Shown in pieces: positions 42,897-54,318 of a DNA stretch of 64,000 nt (position 1 is the stretch's first letter; each line of letters begins with the position of its first letter). The DNA is taken from contig NC_073745.1 of assembly GCF_029784135.1 (NCBI RefSeq), positions 159,849,335 to 159,913,334 on the forward strand. Reading direction: 5' to 3'. This DNA comes from Toxorhynchites rutilus septentrionalis. Taxonomy: Eukaryota > Arthropoda > Insecta > Diptera > Culicidae. A program made the translations under genes and the position numbers. The notes under the pieces were generated by a model, which saw only the letters and a list, made by a program, of their open reading frames with translations, ran no database searches and had not been told where the DNA came from.

Positions 42897-42954
42897 AGTC
42901 TTAGATCAAAATTACCTGTAGCGGAGGTAAGGCCGGTAATGTTGATCTAAGACT
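42897..42954. repeat. 20-bp stem hairpin
   Basis: 'agtcttagatcaaaattacc' (42897-42916) pairs with 'ggtaatgttgatctaagact' (42935-42954) with one mismatch and an 18-nt loop 'tgtagcggaggtaaggcc'. Confidence 0.85.
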
Positions 42955-43235
42955 CGCACACTCCTCTTAAACTCATCGAAACGATGAAACGATGTATTTA
43001 TAAAGCAACCTCCTCACACAAGTCACTCCAAAAATGTTTCAGTATTTGTGTGGACTCCTGAAAAGGGTTGCCATAATAAAATCTGTGTTTTTGGTCTGAA
43101 AAAATCTTTTTATCTTTGTTTTTTTCTCAAAAAATCTGTATCAAATTTATAAGTCCAATTTTGAAGCATAATTTTAGCTTTTAGCTTAAGTCTTTTTTAT
43201 AAGATCGGATTTGTGGAAGGGGTCGGAATCGTGTT
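42955..43235. other. Unrecognised AT-rich spacer
   Basis: Nothing supported. Confidence 0.4.
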
Positions 43236-43775
43236 AAATAGCAGATCGCGACAACCGCACTAGATGTAATTGGAAGCGTATCGTGACGACCGCGCTTGGT
43301 TTGGATGAAGCGGATCGCGACGACCGCGCTATTATAAATTGTAGGCGAATCGAGACGACCGCACTTGGTTTGAATGGAGCGGATGAAGACGACCGCCCTA
43401 GGTTTGAATGAAGCAGATCGTGATAACCGTGCTGGTATAAATTGGAAGCGGATCGAGACGACCGCACTTGGATTGAATGAAGTGAATCGACACGATCGCG
43501 CTAGGTTTGAATGAAGCGGATCGTGATGACCGCGCTAGTATAAATTGTAAGCGGATCGAGACGTCTGCGCTAGGTTTGAATGAAGCAGATCATGACGACC
43601 GCGCTAGTATAAATTGGAGGAGAATCGAGACGTCCGCACTTGGTTTGAATGAAGTGGATCGAGACGATCGCGCTAGGTTTAAATAAAGCGGAACGCGACG
43701 ACCGCACTAGTATAAATTGGAAGCGGATCGAAGCGACAGCACTTGGTTCGAATGAAGTGAATCGGGACAATCCGG
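43236..43775. repeat. Satellite array, 35-bp monomers in sets of three
   Basis: About fifteen monomers share 'gaagcggatcgngacgaccg' followed by one of three tails: 'ctagtataaattg', 'cttggtttgaatg' or 'ctaggtttgaatg'. The order of tails is regular (tataaattg, ttggtttgaatg, taggtttgaatg), giving a higher-order period of about 105 bp with one incomplete set near 43530-43600. Minus-strand frames through it (43234-43467, 43570-43782) are by-products. Confidence 0.9.
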
Positions 43776-44164
43776 AAACCAAAATTATGCTACAGTGGAT
43801 TATGTGAAAAAAATTACATCGCTATAGATTGCTCATGAGGGTCACCCAACCACGGCAATATTTCATATTACAAGAACGCATGAGCGACTTCGAGCGCGGT
43901 TTGTGGAACCAGCGGGAAACCTGAAAGTCCACGGGTCTTTTTTTGAAAATTTCAACAGGCCCCTATCTCTTAATGAAGACTAACATATAGGGTAATGTCG
44001 TGCACACAGTATCAAAATCACTGTATTTCCAACAAAATGGCCTGGGAGAGAGCTGTACAAAACTGGTTGGTAAAGCATTTGATATCAGCATCCTCAACTG
44101 GAACAAACTATAGAAAAGGAATTGAAAGCACCCATCGATGTTTACAATGCCGCTGCGCACTCTC
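43776..44164. other. Unrecognised sequence
   Basis: Nothing supported. Confidence 0.4.
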
Positions 44165-44175
44165 TTAACTCATTG

Positions 44176-44300
44176 TGGTCGTTTGTCTGCTCTCAGCCAC
44201 CATACCTTTTTTACCGTTCTGGTCGTTTGTCTGCTCTCAGCCACCATACCTTTTTTACCGTTCTGGTCGTTTGTCTGCTCTCACCCACCACAGCGAGAAA
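44176..44300. repeat. Triplicated 44-bp subterminal unit of piggyBac
   Basis: 'tggtcgtttgtctgctctca' plus 'gccaccatacc' starts at 44176, 44220 and 44264; the third copy diverges to 'cacccaccacagcgag'. The derivative at 53278 has a single copy ('ggtcgtttgtctgctctcag'). Confidence 0.9.
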
Positions 44301-45574
44301 TCATGCTGATCTTATGTTTTACTCAACCAAGTATCAGTTTATGCTTTTTCTAAATGAAGCTTAATGTCTAGTGAACCTGTCCACGAATCAATACGGTGCT
44401 CACTTGAGTAATAGATAACGGTACTCATTATCAAACAAATACAAGACAACCCATACAAAACAACGCACAGTGCGTTGAATGCATAGGAATGTGAGATAAA
44501 AATCATAACAACGGAATTCAGCCATAATAATTCTTTGGTGTGATGGAAAAACTTGTTCATGAGTATCAGTATCTGTTTACATAAGTGACTTATGTCAGTT
44601 GAATAATCGCATAAGTGTATCAAGCGACAAAATCTTTTTTTATCTAAAGTGAATAGTTCTGATCATTTCGGATACGCAGAAATCATTATTTGGGTAACTA
44701 CTGGTTCAAATTAATTTAAGTAGTTGTTTTTAAAGAGCAGAATGGTTGTTTTCATAAGTGTCTAATGTGATCTGAATAAACTCATGTAAAAAAATCGTTG
44801 TTTGTCAAAAGTGAAAAGGGCTGATCTTTACAGATACACATTGCTGGCATCAATTACACATATATTGAATCAATGGCAAAAGTGTCTCATTTTCATCGGA
44901 TAATAAAAAAATATGTATTGATTATACTTCATATGATTTACTCGGGTTTCTTTCTAAAAGAAAAAAATATGGCATTTTCATCACTTTATTAATTCATAAA
45001 CAAAACTAACAAAAAAAAACAGCTTGCTCCAAACTTAGAAGCTTGGAGCTCCATCTATTATTTCTGTTCATTTCGAATGTCATCGTCACTATAAATATCT
45101 ACATCTTTCAAAATTTCGCTCTTGAACGAAAGAAATTTCACAAAAATCTTCGCATGCAACAATCTCGCCAGAAGTTCAGCTGCTTTTATTAGTAGTTGTG
45201 ATGCTTCATATAGCTCACTAATACTTGAGCAATACTTAGTTTTAGGCATGTTTATGTATGAGTGCATTGGACATCCAAAACGAAATAAAAAAGTGATTTT
45301 TGTCTTCGGCTCAACGCACTGTGCAACGTGGCAAATCAGTCGCCTCTTGTTCATGAAGAAATAAACAAGGTTCAAGTATGATTGGGCGTTTTTGCTTTTT
45401 AAAATATTTGAAAACTTTGGAACATAATTACAAAAAAAAATCATCGAATGAAGCGTATTGTGAAACTGATAGTAGCGATGAAGAATTTTTCTTTGACTTT
45501 TAGAATACAGAATAAATATAGAAAGTAATAATGTTTGTAGTGACTCTGTCAGTGACATAGTTCCAGTGAAGTGA

Positions 45575-46030
45575 GTGAGGCAGTTAGTAATATCCAGCGA
45601 CAATGAAATAGAAGAAAATTGCGAAAAGGAAAATATAAACGATTTTACTACTTCAAGAGATGTTACTCGTAGAGATCAACAACAACCAAAAATAAATTTT
45701 TCGACCGGATCTAAGAATGTTGGACCTAATGTACCTGTTCATTGCACCGAACCGATTCACTTTTTCAGACTCTTTTTCACAGATGCATTACTTGAAAAAA
45801 TTGTACTGGAAACGAATAAATATGCCAAACAGAGAATAGAACATCGGAATTTGTCTAATAGATCAATATGGAATAGGTGGATCGATGTGACGACAGAAGA
45901 GCTTACCGCCTTTTTGGGTGTAATCTTTAACATGGGTACTATACCAGTTCCTAATGTGGAATATAATTGGACTAAGGAACATACTGGGCACATACCATTC
46001 TTTAGAAATATATTTCGAAAGGAAAGAAAT
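45575..46030 (+). pseudogene. piggyBac transposase, N-terminal part
   Basis: The frame starts with an acidic, Asn-rich stretch and then shows the beginning of the piggyBac transposase domain: 'IHFFRLFFTDALLEKIVLET' and 'NKYAKQRIEHRNLSN', then 'WIDVTTEELTAFLGVIFNMG' and 'YNWTKEHTGHIPFFRNIFRK'. It stops at 'ERN'. The section that should follow, carrying the first two of the three catalytic Asp residues, is deleted before the frame resumes at about 46055. The listed Met is uncertain; upstream codons from about 45540 may also belong. Confidence 0.85.
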
Positions 46031-46054
46031 TGAGCAATTTTATGGAGTATATTG

Positions 46055-46790
46055 TTTTACAATTATATCAGAAGATCAGGAGCTTCTAAAACTAAGCTGC
46101 TATTTAACTGGTACACTTAACACAAACAGAAAATATGTACCAGCTATAATAAAAAAAACCAGCTGTAACAAAAACTAATACTGTTGCTGCCTTTCGATCC
46201 TATTATTAGCATGGAAAGATAAGAGGATAGTCATGATGCTGAGTAGCTACGATACCTCAGACACAACAACTGTAGAAAGAAGACTGACACAAGACGACAC
46301 TGTCAACGTTAGCAAACCACGTGTTATTATAAATTACAATATGGATATGGGAGGTGTCGATAAAGCTGACCAGTTAGTCAGTTCATATTGTTTTATGAGA
46401 AAATCTTGTAAATGGTAGATTAAAATATGTTTTGGGGGATTAGAGATTTGTACAATCAATAGCTACATCTTATATAAGGAGACAGCTAAACAGCAGAACA
46501 GAACGCCTATGTCACATTTTATGTTTGTACAGAAATTGGTGGAACAGCTTGTGATTTTCGTGATTGAGCATCTTCAAAACCAGGAAGACCATCCATTTCA
46601 GATAAAGAGGAAAGACTTAATCGAAAACTCCATGTACTGCGACTTTGTGCAGATGTAAAAAGTAGGGATTGTTCAGTATAAATGGCGGAAGACGCCAAAC
46701 TAATTATTGTTGCAACACATGTAGTCAAAAACCAGGACTGCATGTTGGAGACTGTTTCGAAAGGTTTCACACGAAGATGAATTATAAAAT
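46055..46790 (+). pseudogene. piggyBac transposase, C-terminal part with Cys-rich domain
   Basis: 'CYLTGTLNTNRKYVPAIIKK' (the GT-N-R block), then after frameshifts 'MMLSSYDTSDTT' and 'KPRVIINYNMDMGGVDKADQ' with the third catalytic Asp (GGVD), then 'SSYCFMRKSCKW'. After a stop, further frames reach the terminal cysteine-rich domain: 'CCNTCSQKPGLHVGDCFERF' followed by HTKMN and a stop near 46788. That C/H domain normally binds the element ends. The gene is dead through the core deletion, stops and frameshifts. Confidence 0.85.
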
Positions 46791-47019
46791 ATAATTTTTA
46801 TACAAAAACATCACATTAAATACGAAAAAAATTAAAAAGTGTTTATTTTTCATAATCGTGCATGTATCACTGCTTTTTCAAGGAAAAATAATTCCGACCA
46901 GTATGATACCCAATAGTTCACAGTACCACAATAGTTCAAAATAATGGACGCAGTGGTTCACACCCAACAGGGGAAAAAATGATACCCATGCCCAAATTTA
47001 ATAGATCGCAAAGGGTTAA

Positions 47020-47399
47020 AGGGCACTACCAGATAAAGTAATGACAGATATAAAGATCAAGCGTGGGATGCCCTTTCTGTGTCGCGGGAAAGCTACATTC
47101 AATAAAAGGACAAGGAGTCTAAATTGCTGTTCAAAAAACACGAAAATTCAGGACTGGTTTGGTTTGTGTGGTGTGGGGCCTGGATATACGGTTTAGGATG
47201 AAAGCAGGATCGCAGTTCGACCCTCAAAAATATATCGCGATGGAAGAGAGGAAAGGTATGCTCATCTAGAGAGATAAGTATAGTCACGTGATGAAAACAC
47301 TTGTCAGATGCAAAAAAAAAGTTCACCAATGGGCGAGGTTCTAAAACAACGGTAAGTTGAAATATAGACGTAAACCAGCGAATTTAGAGAATTATATTA
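47020..47399. other. Unrecognised sequence
   Basis: Nothing supported. Confidence 0.4.
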
Positions 47400-47732
47400 G
47401 TGTTATGGAAGTGTAAAAAGGAATTGGATGATAATACAATGCTGCTTTATAAGAGGGCAGCAAAAAATGTTGAAAAACACCGAAGAGATTTGATTTCAGC
47501 AATTGAAGCAGGCCCTTCTAGGACAGTTGCTCAGGTTCAAGAAGCTTTAGTGTCAACCCATAATTTTCTACAGGAGGAAGAGACGTCCTTCAGTGAAAGC
47601 TCATTCGAGGTAACGTTTCTTAAGCATGTCAAACAAAACCGGTCTTTCCAAGCCATTAGAAAATATTGCTCCGGAACCAAAGTCACTACATCACATGAAA
47701 CGGTCAAGAGGTTCAAAATAGGTTCAAAATAG
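47400..47732 (+). CDS. Unrecognised 110-residue open frame
   Basis: The frame is Lys/Glu-rich and looks alpha-helical ('NVEKHRRDLISAIEAGPSRT', 'VAQVQEALVSTHNFLQEEET'), followed by an AATAAA at 47765 and, at 47807-47835, the repeat terminus shared with 39470-39495. It may be the tail of a transposon gene whose end is that terminus. I do not recognise the family, and it may not be expressed. Confidence 0.3.
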   Translation: MLWKCKKELDDNTMLLYKRAAKNVEKHRRDLISAIEAGPSRTVAQVQEALVSTHNFLQEEETSFSESSFEVTFLKHVKQNRSFQAIRKYCSGTKVTTSHETVKRFKIGSK

Positions 47733-48044
47733 GTTCTTTCATTTGTGCATTTGATGTTTCAACACAATAAAAGGCATATTTTCTGTCAATAATGATATCT
47801 TTTCTGCCAACGCTAGTTTGGGTGTAATATTACCATGCCAATATACACTGTAGTGTTGTTTATACAGGTCAGAAGTATGTTTTTATATATTGTTTATTTT
47901 TGCATTGTAAAAAAAAAGTTATGTGGCAGCAAAAACGTTCAGTAATCTAAAGACTGCAATTACGAGTGTGTTATATTTTATTTCACAACCATATTATTGT
48001 TATGCTATACGCACTAACAATCCTTTCGTTTTCTTCTGCGGGAT
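47733..48044. other. Spacer with repeat terminus at 47807-47835
   Basis: 'tttctgccaacgctagtttg' with 'ggtgta' equals 39472-39495. Nothing else recognised. Confidence 0.5.
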
Positions 48045-48210
48045 GCTTTGGACGTGGCCAGCGGAAATGATTGATCATCTTACCAAGTCTCGAGATAACG
48101 AAATTCGCACTATGAGATTGTGTTGTTTTTCCTCCGAGCAACTGTGATATATCGTGCAATTTAACTGTTTCTGATCAACAACAAATTGCGGTCTACCATG
48201 AGAATGCGCC
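48045..48210 (+). repeat. Dispersed repeat A, diverged copy 4
   Basis: 'ggacgtggccagcgg', 'gtgcaattta' and 'gcggtctacc' keep the order found at 10095-10260. Heavily diverged, so tentative. Confidence 0.35.
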
Positions 48211-49360
48211 TGTGTTCCTTGACGCAAACAGCGAAATCGGTTCGAAATATACTGAAATATGATTAATGAAAACATTACCAACCGCACTCTGCCCTCATTC
48301 GATTTTAAAGTCTGCGGTTTTATTTATCTGTATGAAACATGCGGAAAAATGAATGAAAGCGTGTGAAGAAATTCATGCTCCGTAGTTCGTGCTGGTCAAA
48401 TGTCCAGGTGGCGATTTAACAGATAACATGTAAATACAAAATAACGATGGCAAAAAATACATGTTACAATACAACATATTAATTAGTCCCATATCAATTC
48501 AGATTATTTGTTTAAGAATAATTGTTACATCCCGACTTGATACACGCACAGGTTTCAATAGTAATTCCTTAATTCCAATTATAGCAGACAAATTGGATTT
48601 ACTCATTCTGTTTCACGGATGGATTCGTTCGAATTTTTATTCCACATCAGCAACGTTTCGAAAGGATTTGCATCAGCACTCATCAAATTTAAAATCATAT
48701 TAATTTAAAAGCTTTTGAATTATCTACCCTCGCATCGTGATATGTGCATCGAGACTTTAGCTTTTCCGCCCAGGAAACATTGTCATAAGTGAACAAAAAA
48801 AAACAAACGGGGATCAGAGTTTATCCTCCACAATGCATCGGTTGAGCAAAATTTCGTAACAGCGAAAAATCATATGATTCTGCAGAGTATAGCGTTTGGT
48901 GGAATGCGATGGTGATGAGTATAGTGTGCTTCAATTGAGTATCTGAAATCGATATTAACTATGTAGGTACATATGAAACTATTAGATGGCTTTGAATTGG
49001 ATTATTACATGTGCTCAAATTAACCAAAACATTTTTATTTTAGATGTCAGAAGTGGAATTAATAAAAGAAATAATTTTACAATTCGGGCAACCGGAATAT
49101 TCCGTTCTGAAGTGTTTGAATTGACGCAAAAATTATGTTGATTTTTTTTCGAGGCTCTAATACTGAACAGCAAAAGTGCTCACAGAAACGTGAGAGTGTT
49201 CAAAATGTATGATATCGTTTAAACAGATCTCGTATGTCCGATGTATGTATGCCAAATTCGATCATTTTGAATGTTCAGTGAATGTTCCTAATTTGTGACA
49301 GCTGTTTTGCTTGCCATGTTTTGGCTCGAATTTTTGCCTAATCCAATTCAGCAGCTTCCA
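48211..49360. other. Unrecognised AT-rich sequence
   Basis: Nothing supported. Confidence 0.4.
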
Positions 49361-49364
49361 TCGC

Positions 49365-49470
49365 GATGATCAGATCCAAGATCATAATCCATGATTCATC
49401 ACCAGTTATGACCCTCTGGAGAAAATCTTGGTCGTCACGGACAGTATCCAACAGCTTCCTAAAAACATTA
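49365..49470 (-). pseudogene. mariner transposase fragment (first Asp region)
   Basis: The minus strand encodes 'RKLLDTVRDDQDFLQRVITG' followed by DESWIM, the mariner block around the first catalytic Asp ('FLxRVITGDETW'). About 35 residues are recognisable; flanking sequence has decayed. Classical mariner, distinct from the DD37E elements. Confidence 0.75.
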
Positions 49471-51837
49471 TTGCGATGTTGTCAAAGTTGTACATGCGAC
49501 TTGTAATAATTCCGAAAAGTGTTTGCGGGCCATAATGAAATACAAAGGCGAGAAGTTTGAACCGAACAGATTACACATTACAACTTCTTCACGATGATAA
49601 AAGAAGAGGAAATGTTTATCTGCTTTACTTTCATTGCATAAATGAAGTGTATCACTTTCTTAGTGACACCCTGTGTTTCGCAACATATAATTGTGGTAGA
49701 CTCTAAATACCATTCAATTCCCAAAAAAGTACATCTAACGTATTGTCGGTCGCTTAAACAACACCTGCGTGATGTTCAAACTAAGCGTCTTCTGTGGATT
49801 TACCTTATTTGATAGTCGACAGCACACGAAACATGAACTTGAGAGACTCCTACACGACGAAACAACCATAAATACAGATCCGATGAATAACCGCGGATAA
49901 CCTAGAGAGCACGGAAAACCTTCATCGCGTTGCAATCATTACTGTTCGTCTGGAAAACCCAAGCTTGTCAACAAGTCAAACAAACTTGAAGCCATTGTGA
50001 ATCGTCCGGGCAATTGTACACCCCTCAGAACCGGAAAAAGCTAATCCAACCAGACAAAAAAGCGCCGTCTCGCTTCGACAGCTACGAAATGTAGAAAAGG
50101 GGAAAAAACAGATATGATAAATGATGTAACGAAAATAAAAATAAGGAACGGATGTTGGGATGACGCTTACAGCGAGTTTGAAGTGATGCAAAATAAAGAA
50201 AATAAATGATATATCCTATATTCAATTTTTTTTCCGTGCAGTATCCAAACGCAAATCTGACAAAGAAATGATTAATTTGATGTTTGTTTTTCCGGAGTGG
50301 GCCATGGCGAGGAGCACTTTCGAACATTCTACTGTCAGAAAAGTTTCCTCTTTTCGATAGAATTTGAGGGGAGAAAAGTGTCACTTATGCTTCAATCTGT
50401 GATAAAATCGTTTTCAGAGCCGAATGTGCATCTTCTCCATCAGGTGCATGATGCAAAAGTTGCTCGCCATCCTCCAATAGAAAATGCGAACATGCAAACG
50501 AGAAGCGAATTTGCCGAGGAAAGCGTTGTGGTATTACACTGCTGAATATCGAAAAAATACGGGTCACATTGCAATTAAAACTTTCAGAATGGATTCGAAG
50601 CGAAAAAAATTACAACCTAGTGTAATGCATGAAAACCGTGGCATGTATGACAGCTTTCGCGCAGTGAGGGCTTCTGTTTGAACATAGGTGGAGAAAGCCG
50701 TTAAATAACTGCAATTTTCAAGTGTAATACGTTGCAAATGCTTCAAACAAAAGAAGAGTGATTTAATTTATGTTGTTGAAAATTGCACTTATTCAACTAG
50801 TGATAAGGAAAATTATCTCACCATTGAATGAGTTCTATAACTTTCATCTTTATTGAATTGTATTATAATGAATATTCACCAAATTTTCATTATACTATAT
50901 TCCATGTAAAGTTTATTTAAAATCTTCCTTCTGCACGCGCCATACCCCACAGAGGAAATGTTTCATCTATTTTAATTGACTATCTTTACTTAGCTGAATT
51001 TCTGACCCCAACGCCCAACATCTCATTACTTAGTTCCACCAAGTCCATGGTGCTCCCTATGGAAAGTCTGGATTCATTTCTGTTTAATTCAATAATAAGA
51101 TAAAATCTCAATTCGCGCCACAGCATAGCAAAGCACCGAAATTTAACCAGAAATTTATGAGAGCCCTGCCTGGAATCTCTTATCCTCCCTCGCCAACGCA
51201 TCCGGTTGTTTAGACTACCGACAGAGTGCCCAATAATATGGCAGCTGCGGAAACTTTTCCCTCAGTCGTAATTTCTCTACTGTCAAGTGAAGTAGCTTCA
51301 CTAGCAGTACGAACACCCTGAAAAATTAATTTCAGAGTATTTTTTCGAGTGTTTTGTTTGCAAATAATACAGCGAACAACGAATCAGTGACCAGTTTGGG
51401 AGAGAATGGCGAACCAATTTTGGTGCTTGTTTGCCATCGTTTTTTTTCTGAAGTACTAAATTACATCTCCATGGACGGCGCACACTTGCTGCTTGCTGGA
51501 GAGCTTGCTTCTTATCCGTTACCTAGGGGTCTCCACCCTTTATATCAGCATCATCACGTTCACCACAAACCCCCACAGCGAAAGCCGCCCGCCAGATGAG
51601 CTTAATAGCATTTGTACACAACGCGCCCTTATGTAATCGCATAAAAACAAGACGAAATTGAAAGTAAGGGGAAGGAAGAATAAAACAAATTTACGGCCTG
51701 CAGAAGAAAAGTAATGTTATATGTTGATGCTGTGTGTAAGAAGTAGCGGGAAATGAAGATACATTTTCGTTACTGCGATTTTTCTACTGTCTTATTTTCT
51801 ATTTAGAGTTTGAAATATGATATTTATAACTGTTATA
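49471..51837. other. Long stretch without recognised features
   Basis: 2.4 kb. Frames at 50082-50384 (minus), 50297-50545 (plus) and 51354-51599 (plus; His/Pro-rich end) show no domain. Confidence 0.4.
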
Positions 51838-51945
51838 AATACGTATTTTTGACGTAGGGCTACATCTTTCAGTAAGGGCGCCAAATCAGAAATACGTATT
51901 TTCGACGTAGGACTACATCTTTCAATAAGGGTGCTAAATCAGAAA
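51838..51945. repeat. Direct 54-bp repeat carrying the 'gacgtaggactac' motif
   Basis: Two copies of 'aatacgtatttttgacgtag' plus 'ggctacatctttcagtaagg' stand head to tail with a few differences. Same family as 5229-5260. Confidence 0.85.
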
Positions 51946-52697
51946 ACAGGTCACGTGTTCATGAAATAATGTTGACGTTAATAACTATTTTCGCTGCCAA
52001 GGGGATTTGATCAATTACATACCAATCATTACAACACTACAATCCCCTAGTCTGTATTAACCAATAATTTTGGGTTGTTCATTCGTGTGTTTAGCTACCC
52101 AATAACCGTCAATAACGAGCAAAGTCGCACGTAAATCAGTCGGGTGAAGGATTTTTCAAGTTTAAAGCCTCTGTTGTATAAAAATGAAGTTGAAGTCAAT
52201 CGAAAGAACAAACACTGCAACATATATACGAACACTGTGGATAGCGAAAATTTCCATAATGAAATGGCAATGGAAGTACTTAACTTTAGTTTTGATGAAT
52301 GGCACGAAAAACGCGTGATCTGTCGAAAACATCGCACTGAAATCACCATGTTGTTCTGATATCGTGGGATTGGTTGCACCCAAATTGATTCTATTTGAAG
52401 TTCAGGTTCAGAAAACGTACAATGAGTGCTCAGTACAATGCGACACTCAGGGTGATGTGCCGCGTTGGTTTCCATACAATCTTGAGAAGAAGTCCTTACT
52501 CAATTATTATCAGTGGCGAAGCGTGACCGGTTGACAGCCGGGCGGGTTACTAGGGTGTCACCCCTCCAATAATACTTAGTGTTCGTTTTCGAATGGAAAA
52601 TCAAATTTATCGAAACAAAAAACGTAATTACTATAATATTAGATAGGACGAACAAAAATTCTAGGGGTTGTATCCGAGACACGACCGCTTAGGACAG
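51946..52697. other. Unrecognised sequence
   Basis: A 126-codon minus frame (52095-52475) has no recognisable domain. Nothing supported. Confidence 0.4.
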
Positions 52698-53175
52698 AGG
52701 ACTACCAGAGATGCCAACCTTCCTGATTTTCAGAATATCCCAGACATTTTAGCACGCTCCCTGATATCAATTTATCCTGGTTTTTCATGATTTTTGTACT
52801 CTTTACATTATTCGTAATGAATATACTGGTTTCCATGTCAAAGTTTTCTGTCATGATAGTTCTCCGGTTCGCACTTGTATATATCTTATATTACTTTAAA
52901 TTCTCTGGACGCAAAGCTGTACTCATTGTCAGCTTATTGCCAGATTGTCTGACGAATTTATGAAATTACAACAAGATTAAGTTTGAGGAACAACATTACT
53001 TTATTGAGGATAATGTGTATGTAGATGTATCCCCAGAGTTATTAATGTAGAAATACGTTTCGGAGTGTAAAATCACACGAGGGAAAATTTTTAAATCAAG
53101 GATTTTTAGGATTTGGAATGGATTAATGGTAAATTAAAATTGAAATCATAAGTTATTGGGTGAAAATCTATCAAC

Positions 53176-54006
53176 AACTTTGAGCAGGAAAAGATATTGT
53201 CAAATTCTGCATCGCAAAATGTTGGTATTGATGAGCTCTAAAAAACGTACAAAGACAATTTTGATGTAGAATTTTAACACTTCGCGGTCGTTTGTCTGCT
53301 CTCAGCCACCACAGCAAGGAATCATACTAAATACTTTATTCAATGATTTAATAGTTTTTTTTCTGAACGAAATTTAATGTCGAGGAAACTTTTTCACGAA
53401 TGTATACAGAGTTTCTAGGAATAATAGGTAACGGCACTCGGTATATAAAAAAATATTATTGACGTGGAAAGATAAGAGGATCTCTTTCGAGGGAATTTAA
53501 TTCCGACCGCAAAGGGTTAAATATAAAAGTTAAAGTAAAAAACCGTTTTTTTCATGGTTACCCTAATGCAACTTAGTTAAAAAACAGCTTTGTGTGAGAT
53601 ATTTATTCTTTAGACAAAAAAACTGTCTTCTACAAAAATGTTACATATGATAGAGCGCTCATTTGTATGTTATCAAAAATAGGGTTACCAGAATTATCGA
53701 TGAAATAAAAAATATAACTTTCTTATCTTTATAGATAGAGATAAACATAGTTCCACAATGTTGTAGCCCCAATTATTTCAAACAACTTTGTAGAACAAAG
53801 CTTTTTTCTATCTTTTAATATAATCGACTTAGCGCTTTTTTCCTATCTTGCATAAGGGTGACCATGCAAAAGCGATTTTTTTGCTTAAAATTTTATATTT
53901 CAAATCTTACATCAAAACTATCTTCGTATGACTTTTAGAGCTTATCAAGACCAACATTTGGCGATACAGAATTTGTCAATATCTTAATCCTACTCAAAGT
54001 TATTTT
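53176..54006. mobile_element. Foldback element nested in the hAT element
   Basis: Arms of about 150-200 bp: 'actttgagcaggaaaagata' and 'atgttggtattgatgagctc' on the left pair with the stretch 53925-54006 on the right ('gagcttatcaagaccaacat'). Inner arms also pair: 'catggttaccctaatgcaa' (53553-53571) with 'ttgcataagggtgaccatg' (53848-53866). The left arm is continuous only when the TTAA MITE at 53278-53516 is removed. Confidence 0.8.
53278..53516. mobile_element. piggyBac MITE, third nesting level
   Basis: TTAA at 53274-53277 and 53517-53520, ends 'cacttcgcggtcg' and the complement of 'cgaccgcaaaggg'. It is 239 bp and its sequence ('ggtcgtttgtctgctctcag', 'gtggaaagataagaggat') derives from the ends of the element at 44169-47015. 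Its insertion splits the left foldback arm precisely. Confidence 0.95.
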
Positions 54007-54318
54007 TTTTTACTATGAGCTACTACAAAGCAACCTGTTTCTCACATGTGTGACTCGCAGGAGTTTTCGACGAGAAAGCAAACATGTTCTGAGAGGATAG
54101 AATATTTAAGCTGTGTGAAAGATTGTGAAAGATTGTGAAACAGAACTATCGATAAAAAATTAAATTATAATGCTTTGATTGAAAATTATGTTTTTGTTTT
54201 ATCAAAAATCGACAATAACTTTTCGGACAACCCATTATGAGCTATCCTGATTTATCCTGATTTTTATTTTCATTCTTCCTGATCTCTTAAAATTATAGTT
54301 GGCAACCCTGAGGACTAC

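Larger units (their letters stand above)
44169..47015 (+). mobile_element. piggyBac transposon, internally deleted
   Basis: TTAA at 44165-44168 and 47016-47019. Ends 'ctcattgtggtcg' and the complement of 'agatcgcaaaggg' are imperfectly inverted. A 44-bp subterminal unit is triplicated at 44176-44300. The 2.85-kb element holds a broken transposase gene (45575-46790). A derivative lacking the gene lies at 53278-53516. Confidence 0.85.
52706..54310 (-). mobile_element. hAT-like non-autonomous element with nested insertions
   Basis: Ends 'cagagatgccaacc' and 'agttggcaaccctg' with a perfect 8-bp duplication 'aggactac' (52698-52705, 54311-54318). Relative to the copies at 23203 and 23512 it is inverted. 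It shares their 'tgtccgaaa/ttttcggacaaccca' subterminal block. The middle is occupied by a foldback element (53176-54006). Confidence 0.9.

Noticed and set aside
43234..43782. Ser/Arg-rich minus frames
   Set aside because: Translations of the satellite monomers; no start context or conservation.
45058..45603. 181-codon minus frame
   Set aside because: Lies antisense to the 5' part of the piggyBac element and has no motif.
52095..52475. 126-codon minus frame, checked as a possible endogenous viral fragment
   Set aside because: No viral or other protein motif could be recognised.
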